Below, piece after piece: positions 1 through 10,167 of a DNA stretch of 64,000 bases. Position 1 is the stretch's first letter. Every line of letters starts with the position of its first letter. The DNA comes from Mycoplasmoidaceae bacterium. Lineage in GTDB: Bacteria > Bacillota_I > Bacilli_A > Mycoplasmatales > Mycoplasmoidaceae. The notes below the pieces were generated by a model. It was not told the origin of the DNA. It did no database searches and was given only the letters and a program-made list of their open reading frames with translations. The position numbers and the translations under genes were made by a program. The stretch is taken from contig JAKSVP010000002.1 of NCBI GenBank assembly GCA_024427265.1, positions 3,285 through 67,284 of the forward strand, written 5' to 3'.

Positions 1-2
1 CA

Positions 3-830
3 GCTAAAATTGATGAAGAGGTTTACGAAGAAAAAACTAATAATATTTCATTAAATATAGAACAAGATATGACAAATTTACCATTAAATATAACCGCATT
101 AGAAGAGGCAAATATTAATGTGAAAACAAACAAAAACGAAGTTCCAACATCTATTAATTTGTCGTATTCTTTTGATAATGAAACATGGTATCAATTTGAT
201 TTTGATGCAGGTGTAGATTTACAAACAAACCAAAAAATTTATTTAAAAGGAAATAATAATCGATGATCTTATAGCTCTGATAGTTATAACCATATAACTT
301 CAACTGGTAAGTTTGATGTTAACGGGAATCCGGCCTCTTTACTTGATGATGGCTTGTGCGTGACTAAAGCCCCGGGAGATGATTGTTTTAGAGGACTGTT
401 TGAAGGTTCTAATGTATCATCAGTTGATCAAAATCTTTTAAAAAGATTTTATTTATCTGATAGTATTTTTGCTTCAATGTTTGAAGATTGTTCGGATTTG
501 ATTAAAGCTCCGGATTTACCAAACACAATATCTGAATACGATGATTATTGTTATTCTTGTATGTTCAAAAATTGTATAAGTCTTGAATGCGCTCCTGATT
601 TAATGTGTGCAGAACCCTGACATAGTACATCTGGCGCCTATTCATCTATGTTTTTTGGCTGTAAAAAACTAAAATATATAAAACTTGGATGTCTATCATT
701 TAGAGATAGCGCTTTTAAAAATTGAGTAGGCGGCGACTTTTCGTCGAGTGGAGATTTTTACTATAATGGTTCAGTTGTGACAAGAGGACCATCAGCAATT
801 CCAGAAGGTTGAGAAGTGCATACTTTTTAA
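3..830 (+). CDS. BspA-like leucine-rich-repeat surface protein (5'-partial)
   Basis: The gene enters from outside the window and ends at TAA 828-830; it is read with four TGA codons as Trp. The C-terminal half carries repeats of the type C-x-x-x-F-x-x-C-x-x-L-x-x-A-P-x-L, spaced about 25-45 residues, and a tail ending in GPSAIPEGWEV. That repeat and tail are typical of BspA-like/DUF285 LRR surface proteins of gut Bacteroidetes and Firmicutes, which mediate adhesion. The N-terminal part visible here is beta-rich with no recognised domain. The signal peptide would lie upstream of the window. Family by pattern is fairly sure; adhesion is inference. Confidence 0.8.
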
Positions 831-832
831 TC

Positions 833-1459
833 ATGAACAAAATTACAAATATTAAAATTAATCGTCCATCGCAAAATGAAATGGAAAAATATATTGCAGT
901 ATGGAATAATTTTAAAAATCGCAAAGAAAATAAAATTAGTAAATATTATTTTCAAGAAATAGCAATTAAGAAAATATTTGATCACTATTGGAAAAACACC
1001 ATTTCAAATGTATTAATAAAAGTTTGTTGTCTTAATATCTTTTATAGTACAAAAATTTTTGATATTTACCATATATGCAAAGGAATAGCGAAAATTGGCA
1101 AGAAACTAGAAACGAAATTAAGAAATGGTGATTTAGGTGTTATTGAAGAAATAGCTAATGTAAGTAAAAAATATAGTGACAAAGGAAGAAGAAATTATTC
1201 ATTTGCAACTAAGTTTTGTTGTCTTCATAACAAAAACAAGTTTCCTATTTTTGACAGAGCAGTTTGAAAACTAATTTATGATTTACAGAAAAAATATAAA
1301 TTTAGTAAGAAAAAATTTATAAAAAATGATTTAAAAAAGAATTACAAACTTTATAAAGAAGTAATTGATGATTTTATTTCGTTTTTTCACCTGCATCCAA
1401 AGGATTATCGTGAACTTGATAAATATTTATGAGTTGCAGCAGGAACTCCATTTAAATAA
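833..1459 (+). CDS. Conserved hypothetical protein
   Basis: A 208-residue basic, helix-rich protein starting at ATG 833, just 2 nt after the stop of the LRR gene; an in-frame upstream start at 809 would overlap that gene and has no better ribosome site. The motif SFATKFCCLHN..FPIFDRAVW near residues 120-145 resembles a motif seen in small uncharacterised bacterial proteins, but I do not recognise a function. No signal peptide or membrane segment. Three TGA codons encode Trp. It is the last gene before the first 5S-like repeat. Confidence 0.7.
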
Positions 1460-1472
1460 TATATATCACATC

Positions 1473-1635
1473 GGCTCGCAACATAAGTTGCTCGCGTTAA
1501 TATTGTAGGGGAAATACCTGTTCCCATCCCGAACACAGAAGTCAAGCCCTATGAAGTCGAATGTACCCGCTGGGGAGAATAGAAAGACGTTGCTTTAATG
1601 GAAAAACTAGGGGGAAACTCCTAGTTTTTTCTTTT
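1473..1635 (+). rRNA. 5S rRNA-like repeat copy 1 with terminator
   Basis: Core 1494-1593 has the conserved 5S layout: TACCTGTTCCCATCCCGAAC then ACAGAAG and CCCTATG. Helix II pairs TAGGG with CCCTA and helix III pairs CTGTTC with GAACACAG. A short hairpin (GCAAC/GTTGC, 1479-1492) precedes it and a strong terminator (ACTAGG.../...CCTAGT plus T run, 1602-1635) follows. With copy 2 it is the least decayed copy. No 16S or 23S sequence is nearby. Whether it is transcribed and enters ribosomes is unknown. Confidence 0.7.
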
Positions 1636-1750
1636 ATAAATAATTTTGAAAATTAATATAATCAATATGAAATTAGACAGTTAATGTCTCGTTTCACCCT
1701 GGGCCCATGGGGCCCATTCCTAAAAATTATTTTGAGAAATAAAAAATAGT

Positions 1751-1775
1751 TGGTTGCCAACTATTTTATTTTTTC
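1751..1775. terminator. Stem-loop at the end of the toxin/immunity-like operon
   Basis: An inverted repeat AATAGTTGG / CCAACTATT with a 3-nt loop, flanked by A and T runs on the two sides, lies directly after the stop of the small minus-strand gene. It can terminate transcription in either direction. Confidence 0.6.
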
Positions 1776-1961
1776 TAATTCATTGGGAGCAAAACCAAAG
1801 ACTTCTCATTCACCATTAGCATCATTAGCTTCAATCATAATGCAATCTTCATGACTAACATCACACACAGTACCGATAGTTCCTTTTTTACAAATGGATC
1901 CATCTTCTTTCTTTTCAACTAGTGTTTTTACTTTATCACCTAATTTAAATTTATTTGTCAT
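1761..1961 (-). CDS. Small SH3-like protein, candidate immunity partner (DUF4926-like)
   Basis: A 66-residue protein beginning FKLGDKVKTLVEK and containing KKGTIGTVCDV, a pattern expected of small KOW/SH3-like barrels such as DUF4926. The ATG at 1961 overlaps the last codons of the upstream gene by 11 nt, so the two are translationally coupled. In other bacteria DUF4926-type proteins commonly sit beside DUF6883 domain proteins as putative immunity partners; the assignment here rests on length, motif pattern and gene order only. It ends with a stem-loop terminator. Confidence 0.6.
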
Positions 1962-2487
1962 AAGTTCTCCTTTTTGGTATCAATGTAATAAAACTTAATG
2001 TAAAATCCTTTTTAATTTCTCAAATAGTTGTTACAAGATAACCTTTCAAATTTGTTAATGCTTTACCCAAAAGGTAACCACCTTGTTTCATTCTACTATA
2101 TTTAATCGTTGCAAAATCTGTATTTTTTAAAATATCATCATTTAACTCAAATAAACTGTATTTACTATAACCTATTGATCTTAGAAAACCACTTTTATCA
2201 TGTGTTGCATTACTTGACATTAAATAACTACATTTATTTTCAGGAATTGATGGTTTTTCAAATTTGTGCCGAAAGAGTTCAACAAATTGTTTGTTATACT
2301 CCTCATCATGAATTCCTTGTGTTGGAAAATGTGGTTCATAGCCAACAGTTATAGTGTGACTAGAACGAAGTTGGTTTAATGCTCTCATGTCTGATTTAGA
2401 CATTGATGCTTTGTCTTCATCAGTATATTGTCCATTATCTGGATCATATGGTTGTGGCAAATATCCGCCACCAGGTTTATAAGGCAT
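1951..2487 (-). CDS. Candidate small toxin-like protein (DUF6883/BECR-like C-terminus)
   Basis: 178 residues, ATG 2487 preceded by GAGGTG five bases upstream. The first 40 residues are a flexible linker (PGGGYLPQPYDPDNGQY) like the junctions of polymorphic toxins and phage minor-head proteins. The C-terminal part, SIGYSKYSLFELNDDIL then GYLVTTIWEI...FITLIPKR, follows the pattern of DUF6883-type domains (G..VxTxW......VTLxP). It has no signal peptide and is coupled to a small SH3-like gene. A stand-alone toxin module is inference; a phage-derived remnant is the alternative. Confidence 0.5.
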
Positions 2488-2575
2488 ATTGCACCTCACT
2501 TTCTGAAAAGGAACCTGTCATCCTTTTCAATTCAATTATTAATCAAAAATGAACATTAAATTTCAACTATTTTTT

Positions 2576-2646
2576 CAAAGCCATATATATAACAAGTTAT
2601 ATATACTTAACGTTAATTAAATACTTATGTTATATATATGGCTTTG
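2576..2646. repeat. Perfect 19-bp inverted repeat with 33-nt loop
   Basis: Arms CAAAGCCATATATATAACA (2576-2594) and its exact reverse complement (2628-2646), followed by a T run. It sits between the toxin-like gene and 5S copy 2. It could be a large terminator stem, or the collapsed ends of a lost small element. Confidence 0.7.
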
Positions 2647-2651
2647 TTTTT

Positions 2652-2791
2652 TACAATATTGTAGGGGAAATACCTGTTCCCATCCCGAACACAGAAGTCA
2701 AGCCCTATGAAGTCGAATGTACCCAACAGGGGAGAATAGAAAGACGTTGCTTTAATGAAAAAACTAGGGGAAAACTCCTAGTTTTTTCTTT
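2652..2791 (+). rRNA. 5S rRNA-like repeat copy 2 with terminator
   Basis: Core 2652-2750 retains the intact TGTTCCCATCCCGAACACAG stretch and the helix II pair TAGGG/CCCTA. The helix IV region reads ACCCAACAGGGGAG instead of ACCCGCTGGGGAG. The 5' side of helix I is replaced by other sequence. Terminator at 2757-2791. Confidence 0.65.
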
Positions 2792-2840
2792 GCATCGTCT
2801 TGATTTCTACGTTTGAGTTAAGTATTTCGCAACAATATCT

Positions 2841-3740
2841 TTACTTTGCTGTTTTATATCATTCTCAAAGTTTTTCTTTGTTATTAATAATTTCTTGCAC
2901 TCCATTAGAATAAATTACATTTAAAATTTTCACCCAAAAGTTAATTAAATTGTCTACCCAGTTAATAAAATTTTCTGATAATAAAATATCATTTGAATTT
3001 GGCAACATTGTCGGGATATTAAATTCAATTTTGTTTGTTTTCATTAAGCTTCATAAAAATTTTGCATCTTTCTTTGATATTTTAAATTCTGATGAAATTA
3101 TTTCAATTTTGTTATCATCTAAATCTTGTGTTTTGCTCAAAAAACTATTACATAATGATTTAATTAAAGATAAAAAATCATTATTTGAATTTTTTATTGC
3201 ATTCTCATTAATTTCTTTATATATCTTATTAGTATTAGTATTTAAAGGTATTAAATTTCCTCTTAATTTATAATGACGCTTTTCTACGAACGCAACATTC
3301 CAAATAACAAAAGGGTTTTTATTAATTATTGCATCGATTGAATTTTGGTTTGCACTTACGGACAGCATTTCCTTAATTATGTTTATTTGAGACAAACATG
3401 ATGTTCATAATGACGAAACTATCAATAAATAATCATCCTCATTAAATTTACCATTTTTTGTTTTATCAGCTTTATATGGTCCATGACACAAATGATATTT
3501 TTTCAAAGCCTTAAGTTGAGATATTAATCCTATAATCTCGACTTTTATTTTCTGTGTTAAACCACATTCTTCTTTTTTATCATTCTCAACAATTTGTCTG
3601 ATGAAACAATTATTATCAACATAATAAATATTTTTGATAAATGCTTTATTGCATTCATCAACATTTCGAATGTATGCCTGGTAATCTTCATTGCTAACTT
3701 CAAACGATATAGTTTTTGATCTTTTAAAAAATTTGCACAT
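2841..3740 (-). CDS. Hypothetical partner of Fic protein 1
   Basis: 299 residues, read through three or more TGA codons, starting at ATG 3740 whose A is the last base of the Fic stop codon (TAATG), so the two genes are translationally coupled. It begins MCKFFKRSKTISFEVSNEDYQ and is Asn/Lys/Ile-rich and mostly helical, with no signal peptide. I do not recognise the family. Its place directly after Fic suggests an antitoxin or a target/adaptor, which is inference. The second Fic copy has an entirely different gene in this position. Confidence 0.7.
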
Positions 3741-4726
3741 TATTTTTTTATCTCCCAGCTTCCAATTTTTCTTCCACCTGATCTAATAAGAATATTTTTC
3801 TTTTTTAAAATAGCTAGATAATTTTTAACAGTTTTTTCTGAAACACCGATTTTTAATGCCAACTGTCTAATGTTAATCTTTGGATTAATAGCAATGTTTT
3901 TCAATATAGATTCCTCGTTCTTTGATAGGGAAGTTTGTCTCTTGTTTAATACATTATCAATATGCAACAATCTATTTTGTAAAATATTTTTCTCACCTAG
4001 GATTAAATTTCTTAAAAACATGATTAAAAAACTATTATCCTCATATATACCTTTGGTTAAGTTTTGATAATTGGCTCTAACTAATGCATTTCTAAAATAT
4101 AGAGAGTGTTTTGCAAATAAGTCATTTGCAACATCATAGCCTAATGATCTCAAATATTTTATTAAAAATATAGCTGTGGTTCTCGTATTTCCTTCGCAGA
4201 AAACATGAATTTGTCATAAATTGCTAATAAAAATTGCAATATGTTGAATAATCTCATCTTGGTTTAGGTGTGAGTAGTCAAAATGTCTCTCTTCATTTAG
4301 ATCGTATTTTAATGTTGAGCTTAATTCTCGATAATCACCATATCTAACTGTATCGCCATTCAATACTCATTCTTCTTTTTTGAAGTTATATGTACGAATT
4401 AGTCCGGCTTTGTCATATATTCCATCAAACAAGTGCCGATGAATAGACATATAACCCTCAGGACTAAAAGTAAAATTATCATCTGAAAGAATGTCAGTTA
4501 TACGGCTTGCCACTAGATCCGCTTCTTTATACTCGTCAACGTCCTTTCCTTTTTTTTCTTCGTAGTACGAATTGATAAATTTTGTTAGTTGGCTAACATT
4601 AATTTTTCCTGCAACATATTTATTCTTTAGATCAATAAAATATTTCGAATTAGATAAATTATCGACTTTTTGCAAACCGATAGCTGTTTCAATTAAATAT
4701 TTTTTTGAATAAGTATTTGAACTCAT
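3740..4726 (-). CDS. Fic-domain protein 1 with C-terminal winged helix
   Basis: 328 residues. The Fic core is at about 174-184, HVFCEGNTRTT, the variant HxFxEGNTRT found in a known Fic subfamily, followed by FRNALVRANY. The catalytic His is present, so AMP transfer or similar activity is possible. The last 75 residues form a winged HTH (NIRQLALKIGVSEKTVKNYLAILKKK starts it). Start chosen at ATG 4726: a TATAAT box lies about 5 bases upstream, giving a near-leaderless mRNA; a GTG at 4741 is less likely. Apparently identical, except the last residues, to the copy at 16946-17932. Confidence 0.85.
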
Positions 4727-4755
4727 ATAGCAATTATACACTAAAAAACTTTATT

Positions 4756-4878
4756 TTACCCAAAAGAATTACCCAAAGAAAACCGTAGGTTTCATCACTA
4801 TTAACACAAAATCTTCTACTTTCTTTCTGCCTGCACAAATGACAAAAAAATGGTAATTACCCAAAAGAATTACCCAAA
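4756..4878. promoter_or_regulatory. Divergent promoter region with repeated TTACCC operators (fic 1 / ncRNA)
   Basis: A motif TTACCC-AAAAGAA-TTACCC occurs twice (4756-4774 and 4857-4875), one next to the fic -10 box and one next to the ncRNA -10 box (TATAAT 4909-4914). Paired direct repeats overlapping both promoters suggest one DNA-binding protein, perhaps Fic's own winged helix, controls both. Confidence 0.6.
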
Positions 4879-4919
4879 TACATTTTTAAATTATGAAAAT
4901 TATCTATATATAATCAATG

Positions 4920-5082
4920 TCCACTTGGCTAATTACACCTAGTTTTGGCTTGGCGGTGGCGGAAACATTTCCACTTTATTAAAGGTAAAGAACGGAACGT
5001 CTCCGGCATGTCATATTATGGTCGTGTGTATCGAACCATATATTCCGAAAAAACTCAGGCGAATATCTGAGTTTTTTCTTTT
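4920..5082 (+). ncRNA. Structured non-coding RNA, copy A
   Basis: No sizeable reading frame. TATAAT lies at 4909-4914 and a strong terminator (ACTCAG/CTGAGT plus T run) ends near 5080, giving a transcript of about 160 nt. Inside it are hairpins: CGGA-ACGTC-TCCG, and a long stem ATATTATGGT / ACCATATAT around 5020-5045. GC content is clearly higher than the surroundings. It is not a recognisable tmRNA, SRP RNA, RNase P or 6S RNA. A second copy lies at 18126. Confidence 0.6.
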
Positions 5083-5165
5083 GCTAATTGAAAACAACGA
5101 AAAATAGACAGATTGGCCTCGCCTTTTTCTTCTAGGCTCGCAATTACTACAAAGTTAGAACCGAT

Positions 5166-5374
5166 GACGATTAACGAATGTTAATCGTGATGAGCTGAAG
5201 CTCATCATTTAAACCATAGGATCAAATATATAGTATTAATATTGTAGGGGAAATACCTGTTCCCATCCCGAACACAGAAGTCAAACCCGATGAAGGGTAA
5301 TGTACCCAACAGGGGAGAATAGAAAGACGTTGCTTTAATGGAAAAACTAGGGGAAACTCCTAGTTTTTTCTTTT
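5166..5374 (+). rRNA. 5S rRNA-like repeat copy 3 with 5' hairpins and terminator
   Basis: Two hairpins (CGATTAAC/GTTAATCG and TGATGAGCT/GCTCATCA, 5169-5210) precede the core 5233-5333. The core has an intact TGTTCCCATCCCGAACACAG but helix II is mismatched: TAGGGG on the left faces ACCCGA on the right, as if two copy types had recombined. Terminator 5342-5374. Confidence 0.6.
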
Positions 5375-5402
5375 TTTATATAATTTAGTTGAGGATGTAA
5401 AT

Positions 5403-7092
5403 ATGAAAAGAAAATTTATTTTATTACCTATAACATTGACAGCATTAACACTAGCAATTGGCTTGATTGGTTGTAATAATCCCGACACGCCAACACCTGA
5501 AGTGACAAAATACCATTTTGGATTTACTGGTAATTATTGTAAAATTAATGGACATGGTCATATTGACATTGATATAGAACAAGATAGCAAAGTAGAATAT
5601 ACTGTTTTACCAGATGATGGTTTCAAATTATCAGAGACTCAAGATTTGCCTGAAGGTATCTCCTTAACAGGTAATCTATTAACCATCGAAAAAATGGACA
5701 AAGCATATGAGGTAACTATTAATGCTGAACTAGATAAACATGTGGAATTTGTTATATCTAAAAGTGAAACAAGTGTTGAAACGCAATCAGTTTTATGATT
5801 GGATTGATATCCATGAATAGATAATATTATTTTTTCTAATTTAAGTGTTACGTCCCAACAAACAACAATTGATGCTGCTTCATTTATTAAACCAGAATTG
5901 CATTCTAGACCACAAAAAATATCTTTAGCTTTTGAACAACCATTATCCAAGGATTTAGATGATTGCATTGTTGAATTTGACTATGGTGACACAACTCAAA
6001 AAACGACAGGACATGCAAGACTTGAAAATGTTCATGTTGAACGATATATCGCTCCTATTCAACCATTTGAAACATGTGACTGGGATTTTATTGATAGAAA
6101 AGCAACTGCTTTAGAATACGGTGAAATTACGCAAGAGGAATTCTATAAATCATTTACAGTAAATAACAAAACACCAACATCAATGAATGACTTTATTGGT
6201 GTTAAAAGAAAAGTTCAGCTTAAACATCAAGATTTGAATTCAAATGGTGTTATTGATAATAATGAAGTTTATCAAACTGTCAGAGTTATTGGTACATCTG
6301 CTGATAATACAAGCGAATATCAAGTTAATAGAATTGAAGGAAATAGAAAAGTAGCATTGACATTTGAATTTGTTGATTTTATATCAGACGCAAATGGATA
6401 TAGTGTTGCTTCCTTTTGACAAGATACAGCAACAGCAGAAGGTTCAAATCATGATTATTTGAACTCAACAATTAGAAAGAATATTTCAGGTTATGGGCAT
6501 GGGGAATGTGCATGATATGGCACAACATTGAATGGCTCAACTTTAACTGGAGATACAGTTAAAGCAACTGAGATAACACACCCCGATTACTACAATAAAT
6601 CAGTTTATGAGATGTTGCCTGACAATCTTGTAACCGCTTTAAAAGCACCATTAAATAGAGTGGTTAACGAATATAATGGATCTGATTGAGTGGAAACACG
6701 AATTACCGACCCATTATTTTTGCTAACCCAAAAAGAAATTGCTCCTAACGCTTCCCAAACTTCTGAAAGTTCAATGAAACCTTATAGATATTATTCTGGT
6801 TCTGGTGATAGTAATGCCAATAGACAAAAGAAGCAAATTAAAGGTTCTTCTGGTGCCATAGGTGCTACACTAATAGCCGACTAAATGTCAAAGATCAGAC
6901 GTATACAGTTATGCTGGATATCATACAAACGGTGGTGAAGCTAATGGCTCTCGTTATTGGCTATCCTCTCCTGCCAATGATATTGATAATGACAAATATG
7001 CTTTTTCTGTGACCGAGTATGGTTATCCTGCGTGAATATATTCTTGAGTATATGCATATGCAAAGAATGTCGCCCCTGCTTTTTGCATATAA
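5403..7092 (+). pseudogene. Large lipoprotein with frameshift near its 3' end
   Basis: Signal peptide MKRKFILLPITLTALTLAIGLIGC with the lipobox cysteine at residue 24. The frame is open to TAA 6884 (493 residues). In the +1 frame it continues from about 6895 to 7092 with SDVYSYAGYH, RYWLSSP, VTEYGYPAW and VAPAFCI, the ending typical of the YWLRSP...PAFCI (DUF6273-like) surface proteins. A one-base indel between 6877 and 6897 therefore splits the gene. A CDWDFIDRKATALEYGEITQEEF segment near 215-240 recurs in the intact paralogue at 19833. Decay, sequencing error or recoding are all possible. Confidence 0.75.
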
Positions 7093-7179
7093 CATAAACT
7101 TTGAATCAAATTTATAAAAAAGGTCAAATAAAAAAATGTTTTTTAATTTTGCCTTCTTAACTGGTTTAAATAAATGTCT

Positions 7180-7380
7180 AGACGATTAACAAATGTTAAT
7201 CGTGATGAACTAAAGCTCATCATTTAAACCATAGGATCAAATAAATAATATTGTAGGGGAAATACCTGTTTTCATCCCTCAACACAGAAGTCAAGCCCTA
7301 TGAAGTCGAATGTACCCGCTCTGGGGAGAATAGAAAGACGTTGCTTTAATGAAAAAACTAGGGTAGTACCCTAGTTTTTT
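7180..7380 (+). rRNA. 5S rRNA-like repeat copy 4 with 5' hairpins and terminator
   Basis: Same two upstream hairpins as copy 3 (7183-7222), then core 7246-7344 with helix II TAGGGG/CCCTA intact, but the loop-B/helix-III stretch reads TTTTCATCCCTCAACACAG, breaking helix III. An extra CT is inserted before GGGGAG. Terminator 7351-7380 has a different stem (CTAGGGTAGTACCCTAG). Confidence 0.55.
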
Positions 7381-7437
7381 GATATTGAAATTTATGTAGC
7401 TTAATTATATAATATAAATATCTAACGAGGAGTCTAT

Positions 7438-9219
7438 ATGAAAAATACTTTTATTAGGAAATTTTTATTAATTGTTCCAACTATCACTATTTTATCGCCA
7501 TCTTTATGTACTATTGCAAGTTGCCATAAAGAAGATAAAAATAGTGTTGACGAGGTTATCTGAGGTAATGTAATTACTCTTGACAAAAACAACACTTTAG
7601 CTGAAGGGATCGCTATAGATAATGGGAGAGTTGTTGATGTCGGTTCAAAAGGCGACATTAGTAAATACATTAATGAAAAAACAGAAATTTTAGATTACTC
7701 TAATCAATATATTTATCCTGGTTTTCTTGACTGTCATGTTCATGGTGATCAAATGGGTTTAAGCTTATGCTGTCAAGCACCACTTAGAAATAATATGAGT
7801 TATGATGAAATCATAGAAACAATGGATAATTGGGCTCAACAACACCCAACATGAAAGATTCTTGTCGGACAAGGTTGACAAAACCAAGGCACAGAGCCAA
7901 CATATCACAACCTAGATGCTCTCTCTGCTAAATATCCTGATTGTGAAATTTATTTAATTTCTGAAGATGTACATCAAATATGAGTTAACAAGAAAGTTTT
8001 AGAGAATAAAGGTATTACTAAGGAATATGCTTCTCAATATTCTGAAGCTGTTATTAGAAAATTTGCTGATGGTGAACCAACTGGTTTACTTTGTGATTCA
8101 GAGCAAATTAAACTTCAATCTAGAATAGGATATTCTGATGAACAAATGCAAGATTCAATTAAGGCATGACAACACTATGCTTTTTCAAATGGATATACTG
8201 GTGTTTGTGAAGGTGCTATGTCTCCACGATGAGCAGATCAATATAGCGCACTAGACAAAAAAGGCGAATTGAAAATTAGATCTGCTGCAGTAATGTATTT
8301 ATTTGAAGATTCCTGTGAAACAACAGAAGATTTACTTAATGAAGCAGATAAGTTACTTAAAAGTAAAGAATATCGAAATCATAACTTCGTGCCAATTGGA
8401 TTAAAGATTTTTATTGATGGAGTGGTTGAAGCTAAAACAGCCCTATTAATGGAAGAGTCTGCAGACATCCCTGGGTATTATGGTCTAAATAGATATGAAA
8501 AATTTGGAGCAACAAGAGAGGAACAAATTGATGCAATTTCAAAAGTTGTTGAAAGAGCAAATCTAAATGATTTCTCTGTACATTTCCATGCAGAAGGTGA
8601 TGGGGCTGTAAATATGGCTGCTAATGCAATTGATAGAGCACAACAAAGAACAAAAATTGATGATAAAGCAAACACAATTCTTCATTGTCAATTAGTAGAT
8701 GACCAATCATATCAATTAATGAAAAAAAATAAAATAAGTGCTGCTGTCGCTCCCCTATGATGCACAGTGAGCCAAGTATATGGACCTCTTGAAAAAGAAT
8801 ATATTGGTAAAGAACGACAAGATAAGTGTTATCCTATGCAAAAGTTTATTGATAACGATATAACAATAGGATTCCACTCTGACTTACCAGTTACACCATT
8901 CTGCCACATTCCACAATCAATTTTCCAAGCATGCTACCGTTTTAACCCAACTTATGACACTGTTGAGGAATGTTATGATTCACTTCGTAATGAATATGGA
9001 CAAGATATTAGTAGATATGAAGCATTAAGAGCTTTCACAGCTGGTTCTGCTCATATTATGAGAGCAGATGATTTGATTGGTTCTATAGAAAAAGGGAAAT
9101 TAGCTGACTTTTCAATATTCAATAAGAATTTTCTCGATTGCAGACTATCTGAACTAATGAATGCTACTGTTCGAGCGACAATTGTTAATGGCGAAGTAGT
9201 ATATAAACAAATTTTATAG
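7438..9219 (+). CDS. Amidohydrolase family 3 lipoprotein (YtcJ-like)
   Basis: 593 residues with a lipoprotein signal (…PSLCTIASC, Cys about 24) and a GAGGAG ribosome site before ATG 7438. The metal-binding D-C-H-V-H motif is at about 97-101, the beta-barrel edges (VIWGNVITLD and KGKLADFSIF...VNGEVVY) flank the catalytic barrel, and SVHFHAEGD, ILHCQL and IGFHSDLP supply the later metal and acid residues in the order usual for this family. It likely hydrolyses an amide or amidine substrate at the outer membrane face; the substrate is unknown. Length is near the family norm. Confidence 0.85.
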
Positions 9220-9276
9220 CAGAATGAATTAGATATAAACTAGGGGAAAACTGGAGTTAACCACATTTAGTTCACT

Positions 9277-9470
9277 CCAAGACATTTTTATTGATAAGTA
9301 TGTAGAAAGGAAGCAGTTTTATCTAGTCAAAAAGAATGGACACAAGCTTCGTTAAGCGATGTTTTTCATATAGATATAATTAGAAAAAACTAAAAAAATC
9401 TTGAACTATGTTAAGACTTTAGATCATGGTATCGATTTATTTAATACTATTCCAATTTATATAGCCTCAA
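9277..9470 (+). pseudogene. Decayed Fic gene fragment
   Basis: Nucleotides match codons 60-130 of the Fic gene at 11602 (AAGTATGTAGAAA, TTATCTAGTCAAA, GTTAACACTTTAGAT-like stretches) but with frameshifts and stops. The segment that should encode the inhibitory SSQIEG helix is recognisable. It shows that a second copy of that Fic gene once stood here. Confidence 0.7.
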
Positions 9471-9556
9471 TAACATTAACTCTATTGAAGAATACGATAA
9501 TGACATAAGGTATTGACAAATCATCCATTTTATGGATAATCCATTTATTATTTCTA

Positions 9557-9572
9557 ATATATATATATATAT
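9557..9572. repeat. (AT)8 dinucleotide tract
   Basis: Eight AT units just upstream of the PAP2-like frame. If the original gene started further upstream, this tract was inside it, and unit changes would shift the frame. Confidence 0.8.
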
Positions 9573-9626
9573 GATTGAGCAAAAAGTCAAAAAATCTAAA
9601 AACATTTTTAAAAGAATATTAACTTT

Positions 9627-10166
9627 ATGATTTTCTCGATATTAGCATATGTTATTAGTTTTATTTGATTAGCATTAATGCCAACATATATGAATAGAAT
9701 TGATGATGAAGACTTGCTAAGAAAAATAGAAGAAATTAAAACACCAGTCACAAAGTGACTAGCTGCTTTCATCTTAAAGATGGATGGCAATGCTAATAAA
9801 AGTTGAAATCTTTGCCCATCTTATCACTGTTTAAGTTCAGCATTATGTGCATTTGGACTAATAAAGCAAAAACAACATAAAGTAGCAACTAGAGTTAGTG
9901 GTTATGCAATGGCATTTTTAATTTGCTGTTCAACAGTATTGGTTAAGCAACATTACTTTATAGACATTGTTGGTGGTGTGGGTGTTGCAGCATTATCATA
10001 CTTGCCTATAAAATTATTTAAAGTTGGTGAGAAAATTGTAATTAATCATCCATCATTTTTAAGATCAAAACTAGACGTAGTCAAAACAAAAAAACTAAAC
10101 AAATTGCATCTACAAAAAGCAAAAAGAAATAGAAAAAGTATAGCCTTAGATATTTACTATTCATAA
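9627..10166 (+). CDS. PAP2-superfamily membrane phosphatase-like protein, probably 5'-truncated
   Basis: 179 residues from ATG 9627. It has an N-terminal hydrophobic segment (ILAYVISFIWLALMP), then CPSYHCLSSALCAF and STVLVKQHYFIDIVGGV, corresponding to the PSxH and SRxxxxxHxxxD phosphatase motifs; the Arg of the last motif is absent. Upstream, another frame encodes RILTLWFSRY and earlier hydrophobic residues, so the real N-terminus was probably lost to frameshifts. It may still act on a membrane lipid phosphate, but loss of function is as likely. Confidence 0.65.
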
Positions 10167-10167
10167 T

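Larger units (their letters stand above)
3762..5175. repeat. 1.4-kb duplicated block, copy A
   Basis: From the end of the Fic gene to just before the hairpins of 5S copy 3, this stretch matches 16968-18381 at a constant offset of 13,206 bases, with no difference seen by eye. It contains the Fic gene, its promoter with repeated ACCC motifs, and the ncRNA. Sequences diverge abruptly at both edges. Confidence 0.9.

Noticed and set aside
715..924. Reverse-strand frame of 69 residues opposite the LRR gene end
   Set aside because: It overlaps two well-supported + strand genes and has no ribosome site; a shadow frame.
4920..5082. Considered as tmRNA, SRP RNA, RNase P or 6S RNA
   Set aside because: None of their conserved segments (tmRNA 3' TTCGA-type arm with CCA, SRP loop GGAAG, RNase P cores) is present, so it is left unnamed.
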